Below, piece by piece: positions 60,032 to 64,000 of a stretch of 64,000 nucleotides of DNA; position 1 is the stretch's first letter; every line of letters starts with the position of its first letter. The translations under genes and the position numbers were made by a program. Under the pieces are notes generated by a model. The model did not search any database. It was not told where the DNA came from and saw only the letters and a list, made by a program, of their open reading frames with translations. The stretch spans positions 124,001 to 188,000 of the forward strand of contig JAFRBQ010000019.1 in the NCBI GenBank assembly GCA_017404785.1, written 5' to 3'. The stretch comes from Erysipelotrichaceae bacterium. Its GTDB lineage: Bacteria; Bacillota_I; Bacilli_A; Erysipelotrichales; Erysipelotrichaceae.

Positions 60032-60482
60032 AATAGTCTGCGTCGGTAAAATAAAGGACCGCAATTTAAGCAGTCTGATCGAAGATTACATCAAAAAGAT
60101 CAGCCGCTATCATAAACTGGAAATAATCGAAGTTAAAGATGAGCCTATCCGTGATGATGAGAAGGCTGTTTTGGACACAGAAGCTAAAAGGGTATTGAAC
60201 AGCATCGGTAATGATGAATACGTCATTCTGCTTGATCTTCATGGCAAAAGTATAGATTCGCTCTCTCTGGCAGAAAAGATTGATAAACTTTTTATCAGAT
60301 ATCCTAAGATAACTTTTGTTATCGGGGGATCATTGGGATTAGGAGAGGAATTAAGAAAAAGGGCAGATGAGAAGCTGAAACTTTCCGATCTGACCTTCCT
60401 GCATCAGATGACCAGGCTGATTCTTCTGGAGCAGATCTACCGCTCTTTCAAGATTCTGAATAATGAAACATATCACAAATAA
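60024..60482 (+). CDS. rlmH: 23S rRNA (pseudouridine1915-N3)-methyltransferase
   Basis: RlmH methylates pseudouridine 1915 in helix 69 of 23S rRNA. The 152-residue length is slightly below the usual 159. SPOUT-knot motifs are visible: ILLDLHGKSIDSLSLAEK, FVIGGSLGLGEELR, and the C-terminal LTFLHQMTRLILLEQIYRSFKI. The GTG at 60024 has GGAGTAAG before it, inside the protease gene. A regulated promoter for ptsH follows. Confidence 0.95.
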   Translation: MIKIVCVGKIKDRNLSSLIEDYIKKISRYHKLEIIEVKDEPIRDDEKAVLDTEAKRVLNSIGNDEYVILLDLHGKSIDSLSLAEKIDKLFIRYPKITFVIGGSLGLGEELRKRADEKLKLSDLTFLHQMTRLILLEQIYRSFKILNNETYHK

Positions 60483-60506
60483 AATATTATATTTTGTGCA
60501 AAAATC

Positions 60507-60535
60507 TTGAATTAAAGCGCTTACAATTCTATAAT
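60507..60535 (+). promoter_or_regulatory. Promoter of ptsH
   Basis: TTGAAT (60507-60512) and TATAAT (60530-60535) are separated by 17 bases. Confidence 0.88.
60512..60525. promoter_or_regulatory. CcpA binding site (cre) within the ptsH promoter spacer
   Basis: TTAAAGCGCTTACA (reverse: TGTAAGCGCTTTAA) matches the cre consensus TGWNANCGNTNWCA except at the outer edge. Because it fills the space between -35 and -10, CcpA binding should block RNA polymerase. Confidence 0.82.
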
Positions 60536-60579
60536 ATTCTTAAAGTATTACTAATACTACTAAGAAAAGGAGGAAGAGA

Positions 60580-60846
60580 ATGAAAGAAATCAATGTTTTG
60601 GTAATTGATCCTGTAGGTTTACATGCTCGTCCTGCTACAGTTGCTGTAAACGCTGCTAGTAAATTCAAGAGTGACGTTAAGGTTTCATTTAAGGAGAGAT
60701 CCGTAAATATGAAATCTATTATGGGAGTCATGTCATTAGGCATTCCTACTCAGTCAGAAATCACGATTACTTGCGAAGGCGAAGATGAAGATACAGCTAT
60801 TGCAGCAATCGAAGATATCTTAAGAACCCAGAAGGTCATTGAGTAA
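60580..60846 (+). CDS. ptsH: Phosphocarrier protein HPr
   Basis: HPr passes phosphate from enzyme I to the PTS EIIA proteins and, when phosphorylated on serine, acts with CcpA in catabolite control. The 88-residue protein has the active-site GLHARPATVAV (His at about residue 14) and the regulatory serine in VNMKSIMGVMSLGI (about residue 46). AAGGAGGAAG precedes the ATG. No ptsI follows; the gene has its own terminator. A cre site overlies its promoter, so HPr may limit its own supply through CcpA. Confidence 0.97.
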   Translation: MKEINVLVIDPVGLHARPATVAVNAASKFKSDVKVSFKERSVNMKSIMGVMSLGIPTQSEITITCEGEDEDTAIAAIEDILRTQKVIE

Positions 60847-60854
60847 TCCAGTGA

Positions 60855-60884
60855 AGCTATCACTTAGGTGATAGCTCTTTTTTT
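60855..60884 (+). terminator. Terminator of ptsH
   Basis: AGCTATCAC / GTGATAGCT with a TTAG loop is followed by a run of T's. Confidence 0.93.
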
Positions 60885-60919
60885 TATGAATTCCTGAACT
60901 TAGGGACTGATTTTTCGTA

Positions 60920-60947
60920 TTGAGAAATGGTATCATATTAATATAAA
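60920..60947 (+). promoter_or_regulatory. Promoter of the phosphoglucomutase gene
   Basis: TTGAGA (60920-60925) and TATAAA (60942-60947) are 16 bases apart, upstream of GAAGGAGA and ATG 60985. Confidence 0.65.
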
Positions 60948-60984
60948 TTGAAAAGGCTTTCAATAATAGAAGGAGAAAATAATT

Positions 60985-62682
60985 ATGGGCTATCAAGAGA
61001 AGTATCAACAGTGGATTTCCAAACCGGATCTTGATCCGAGTCTGAAGGCTGAATTGCTGGCAATGTCGGAAGAAGAGAAGAAGGAAGCATTCTATATGGA
61101 TGCGGAATTTGGAACTGCGGGTATGAGAAATCTTTTGGGTGCTGGTACAAACAGGCTGAATATTTATGTGATTCAAAGAGCCAATGTTGGTTTTGCGAAA
61201 TATATCCTTTCTCAACCTGATGGAGCAAAAAGAGGAGTGGCGATCTCTTATGACAACAGGCATCAGTCTTATCGTTTTGCACTTGAATCAGCCAAAGTCC
61301 TGACTAATTACGGTATCAAATGCTATATCTTTGAAGCATTGAGACCGACCCCGGAACTTTCCTTTGCAGTAAGATATCTGAAGTGTGCCGGCGGTATTAT
61401 GATCACTGCTTCTCATAACCCAAGGGAATACAACGGTTATAAAGTATACGACGATTCAGGATGTCAGTTGCTTCCTGAAGATGTGAAGATCATTGTCGAT
61501 GAGATCAACAAAGTCGAGAACATTCTTTCGGTTCCGACAGCTGATGATGAAACTTTCTATAAACTTGTGACCTGGATCGGCGAAGAAGTAGACAGAGCCT
61601 ACTATGATGCAGTTAAGACGTGTGAAATAAATCATGATATTGACAAATCCAATTTCAAGATCGTCTTCTCACCGCAGCACGGTGCTGACAACATGCCGGT
61701 AAGAACAGTTCTGAAGGAACTGGGTTACAACTGTATTCCGGTATTGGCACAATGCTGTCCGGATCCGGACTACACCAATACAAAATCTCCTAACCCTGAA
61801 GTTCCAGCTTCTTATGATCTTGCAATTAAGATCGGTAAGGATTGCGATGCGGATGTCGTAGTTGTAACAGACCCTGATGGCGACAGGCTTGGTGTCGTTG
61901 CCCGTCATAATGGCGAATATGTGCTGATGTCAGGCAACCAGTCAGCTGCTGTATATCTTGAATATATCCTTTCACAATTAAAGTCCAAAGGGGAACTTCC
62001 TGTCAACGGTGTAATGTACAATACGATCGTTACTTCCGATCTTGGCGAACTTGTAGCCAGATCATACGGAGTTGATGTCGAAAAGACCCTTACCGGATTC
62101 AAGTTCATTGGTGATAAGATCAGGAAATACGAAAAGACCGGTGAAAAAGTTTTCCTGTTTGGCTATGAAGAATCTTACGGCTGCGTCATCAAGGATTTTG
62201 TAAGAGACAAGGATGGCGTTCAGGCTGTTCTGACTGCTGCTGAATGTGGTGCTTACTACAAAGTTCAGGGCAAGGATCTGATCGATGTCTTGAATGAACT
62301 CTATGAAAAGCATGGTACCTTCAAAGAGAGTCAGGTCGCTTTGTCTAAGTCAGGTGAAGCCGGATTAAAGAGGATCACGGAGATCATGTCTGATCTCAGA
62401 ACTGATTGCCCTAAACAGATCGGCGGTCTCAAGGTCGTATCTGTTGAAGACTATCAGACTTCGATCAAGACAAAAGACGGCGTAGAAACACCTATCGATC
62501 TTCCAAAATCAAATGTCCTTAAATACTATCTTGAAGAAGGATCTTGGATCGCTGCCAGACCTTCAGGAACAGAACCTAAGATCAAGTTCTATTTCTCTAT
62601 CAAAGGCAAGGATGCCAAAGATGCTTCTGACAAGACTGAAGTATTGCAGAAGGATATTCTGAACATCGTTCACGAGGCATAA
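60985..62682 (+). CDS. Phospho-sugar mutase (phosphoglucomutase, PgcA-type)
   Basis: This 565-residue enzyme interconverts glucose 6-phosphate and glucose 1-phosphate (and perhaps mannose phosphates), linking glycolysis to UDP-glucose for glycolipids and wall polymers. Key motifs are FGTAGMRNLLGAG (about 35-47), the phosphoserine loop ITASHNPREYNGYK (about residues 139-152), the metal loop VTDPDGDRLGV (about 295-305), the sugar loop GYEESYG, and the C-terminal phosphate-binding RPSGTEPKIKFY. With galE in the same region it could supply sugar nucleotides. It has its own promoter and terminator. Confidence 0.94.
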   Translation: MGYQEKYQQWISKPDLDPSLKAELLAMSEEEKKEAFYMDAEFGTAGMRNLLGAGTNRLNIYVIQRANVGFAKYILSQPDGAKRGVAISYDNRHQSYRFALESAKVLTNYGIKCYIFEALRPTPELSFAVRYLKCAGGIMITASHNPREYNGYKVYDDSGCQLLPEDVKIIVDEINKVENILSVPTADDETFYKLVTWIGEEVDRAYYDAVKTCEINHDIDKSNFKIVFSPQHGADNMPVRTVLKELGYNCIPVLAQCCPDPDYTNTKSPNPEVPASYDLAIKIGKDCDADVVVVTDPDGDRLGVVARHNGEYVLMSGNQSAAVYLEYILSQLKSKGELPVNGVMYNTIVTSDLGELVARSYGVDVEKTLTGFKFIGDKIRKYEKTGEKVFLFGYEESYGCVIKDFVRDKDGVQAVLTAAECGAYYKVQGKDLIDVLNELYEKHGTFKESQVALSKSGEAGLKRITEIMSDLRTDCPKQIGGLKVVSVEDYQTSIKTKDGVETPIDLPKSNVLKYYLEEGSWIAARPSGTEPKIKFYFSIKGKDAKDASDKTEVLQKDILNIVHEA

Positions 62683-62704
62683 TTTATATTTTGTATTTGT
62701 AATC

Positions 62705-62745
62705 AATAACTGCTGCATCTTTAACGCAGCAGTTATTATTTTATT
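62705..62745 (+). terminator. Terminator of the phosphoglucomutase gene
   Basis: AATAACTGCTGC / GCAGCAGTTATT with a nine-base loop is followed by a T-rich tail. Confidence 0.92.
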
Positions 62746-62770
62746 TAAGACTTGTATTAGAATAATATAC

Positions 62771-63370
62771 ATGGAAAACGCAGATATTCTATCTATCAAG
62801 CAGAAGGCACTTAATGAAGGTGTGCCGATCATCAAGGATGAAGGCCTTGAATTTCTTTTGAAGTTTATTAAAGAAAAACAGGCAAAGGATATTCTTGAAC
62901 TGGGAACAGCTGTAGGGTATTCCGCAATGAAGATGGCTTCCCTTGATAAAGATATCAGGATCGATACGATCGAAAAGAACGAAGAAATGTACTTACAGGC
63001 TGTTTCAAATATTGAAAACAGTCCTTACAGTAATCAGATCATAGTTCATTTTATGCCGATAGAGGAATATAAAACGGACAGGATGTATGATCTTATCTTT
63101 GTGGATGCAGCTAAAGCACAGTATGGAAAATACATGGAACAGTTTCTGGGAAATCTCAAGGAAGACGGATATATGTTTTTCGACAATATGATCTTCCATG
63201 GACTTGTTTATGATGTTGAAAATATTGAATCAAGAAATCTGAGAAATCTTGTAAAAAAGATTGTAAAATTTTCAGAAATGGTGTCAAACGATGATCGTTT
63301 TGATATAATGAAATTCGATAACATCGGTGATGGTATTCTTTTGTTGAGCAGGAGGAAAAGTGAAACCTAA
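62771..63370 (+). CDS. O-methyltransferase, TrmR/YrrM-like
   Basis: This 199-residue SAM-dependent O-methyltransferase of the caffeoyl-CoA type is most like TrmR (YrrM), which methylates 5-hydroxyuridine at the tRNA wobble position in Gram-positives. Motif I is ILELGTAVGYSAMKMA (about residues 39-54), followed by IDTIEKNEE, the metal-site VDAAKAQYGKYMEQF, and FFDNMIFHGLV. No ribosome site precedes the ATG; a TAGAAT ends seven bases upstream, so it may be leaderless. It overlaps the next gene by 11 bases. Confidence 0.85.
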   Translation: MENADILSIKQKALNEGVPIIKDEGLEFLLKFIKEKQAKDILELGTAVGYSAMKMASLDKDIRIDTIEKNEEMYLQAVSNIENSPYSNQIIVHFMPIEEYKTDRMYDLIFVDAAKAQYGKYMEQFLGNLKEDGYMFFDNMIFHGLVYDVENIESRNLRNLVKKIVKFSEMVSNDDRFDIMKFDNIGDGILLLSRRKSET

Positions 63371-64000
63371 AAATGTAATGCTTCTTGGTTTTATCAACAA
63401 GGCTGTAGATTATCTTGAAAAACACATGGATGACCAGTCTGATGCCAAGTTGGCTCAACTTAAAAATCTGAATCTTAATGCTCTCGAGTCTGAATTGAAA
63501 GGAAATCTAGACTCTTCTTTAGGTACCATGAATTCAACGATTCAGACATTACTTCAAGCCGGAGAAGATTCATTTGATAAATTCATTGATATTCCACAAA
63601 AGGAAAAGATATCCAATGAGATCGATAGAATGTTTGATGTTGATCTTGATAACGATGAACCACTGGATCAGAAGGCTTCGCTTGAAGACCTTTTGAGTTT
63701 CTATAATCTTGGTGATGATATGCTGCTCGATGAGGAGAATCTTGATCATCGCTTTTCATCCATAAAGGAACAGCCGGCCAGAAGAAAACCGGTAGTCATG
63801 GATGAGGAACAACTTGAGAGGAATTTTGAGGCTTTTGTAGGCCACACGCCAAAGAAGGGCAACGATCTTGATGTTCTGGAACTTCAGAACAATTTTGAAA
63901 GATTTGTTGCGACTGATCCTACCAGAAGAAGCAACAAAAAATTTGATGAATATGTCTATATAAAAGACGATGATCGAATTCCTGATTTTTCTTCTTCAAG
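63360..64000 (+). CDS. Unrecognised protein, N-terminal part
   Basis: Only the first 213 codons are inside the window. I do not recognise it. The GTG at 63360 follows AGGAGG with a four-base gap inside the end of the methyltransferase gene; an ATG at 63378 is a weaker alternative. The N-terminal 70 residues look helical, and the rest is acidic and probably disordered. Two short similar segments occur (L-E-R-N-F-E-A-F-V and L-Q-N-N-F-E-R-F-V), about 35 residues apart. There is no signal peptide or membrane helix. A cytoplasmic scaffold or adaptor would fit, but this is a guess. Confidence 0.7.
   Translation, partial: MKPKNVMLLGFINKAVDYLEKHMDDQSDAKLAQLKNLNLNALESELKGNLDSSLGTMNSTIQTLLQAGEDSFDKFIDIPQKEKISNEIDRMFDVDLDNDEPLDQKASLEDLLSFYNLGDDMLLDEENLDHRFSSIKEQPARRKPVVMDEEQLERNFEAFVGHTPKKGNDLDVLELQNNFERFVATDPTRRSNKKFDEYVYIKDDDRIPDFSSS

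Noticed and set aside
1-64000. Mobile elements, prophage, tRNA or rRNA genes
   Set aside because: No transposase, integrase, terminal repeats or tRNA cloverleaf was seen in any intergenic stretch.

Overview
The window reads as a chromosome segment of a low-GC (roughly 40% by eye), fermentative, Gram-positive bacterium of the Firmicutes. The gene neighbourhoods rpsF-ssb-rpsR, yybS-gdpP-rplI-dnaB, yqeG-yqeH-yhbY-yqeK-rsfS, a T-box-controlled pheST, and HPr with a CcpA box all fit this. A class such as Erysipelotrichia is my best guess from the protein style and pyruvate:ferredoxin oxidoreductase metabolism; this is inference, not proof. Nearly all of the DNA is coding. No tRNA, rRNA, insertion sequence, phage or CRISPR array was seen, and no gene-free stretch exceeds 300 bases.

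Layout. 1-4.3 kb: envelope lipid and isoprenoid operon (uppS end, cdsA, dxr, rseP, galE). 4.3-10.3 kb: a surface cluster made of an orphan Phd-like small protein, a membrane-anchored protein, a secreted glucosaminidase and an eight-repeat PASTA protein. 10.3-13.8 kb: nifJ. 14-17.5 kb: a GNAT remnant, a small membrane protein, a ZIP metal transporter behind an 18-bp palindrome, recX, yhaM, and a small protein with a double-glycine-leader-like N-terminus and a zinc ribbon. 17.7-24.3 kb: a four-gene signalling operon of unknown purpose (unknown protein with an apparent AUU start, sensor-MFS fusion, Cache-HAMP-PP2C phosphatase, ATP-grasp ligase). 24.3-31.2 kb: rplKA, pheST, a sugar-phosphate kinase, a thioredoxin-like lipoprotein, a candidate structured RNA and yneF. 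31.9-37.3 kb: a galactitol-type PTS with aldolase, an archaeal-type triosephosphate isomerase and a Cache-GGDEF diguanylate cyclase. 37.3-40.4 kb: mixed small enzymes and plsY. 40.4-45 kb: parE-parC. 44.9-50 kb: the ribosome-assembly cluster through nth, but without nadD. 50-60.5 kb: DUF1846, rpsF-ssb-rpsR, yybS, gdpP, rplI, dnaB, an M23 peptidase, an HtrA-like protease and rlmH. 60.5-64 kb: ptsH, phosphoglucomutase, an O-methyltransferase and the start of an unknown protein.

The themes are signal-linked sugar use and envelope upkeep. HPr and the PTS both carry CcpA-box-like sites at their promoters. Three extracytoplasmic Cache-type sensors of similar style feed three different outputs (MFS permease, PP2C phosphatase, GGDEF), and gdpP adds c-di-AMP turnover. 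The most unusual observations are the sensor-MFS/PP2C/ATP-grasp operon, the apparent AUU start at its head, and several genes whose ATG lies at or within a few bases of the expected transcription start (leaderless mRNAs, rare in Firmicutes). Candidate autogenous ribosomal-protein leaders (L1, S6:S18), a phenylalanine T-box and a 147-nt long-hairpin RNA are also present.
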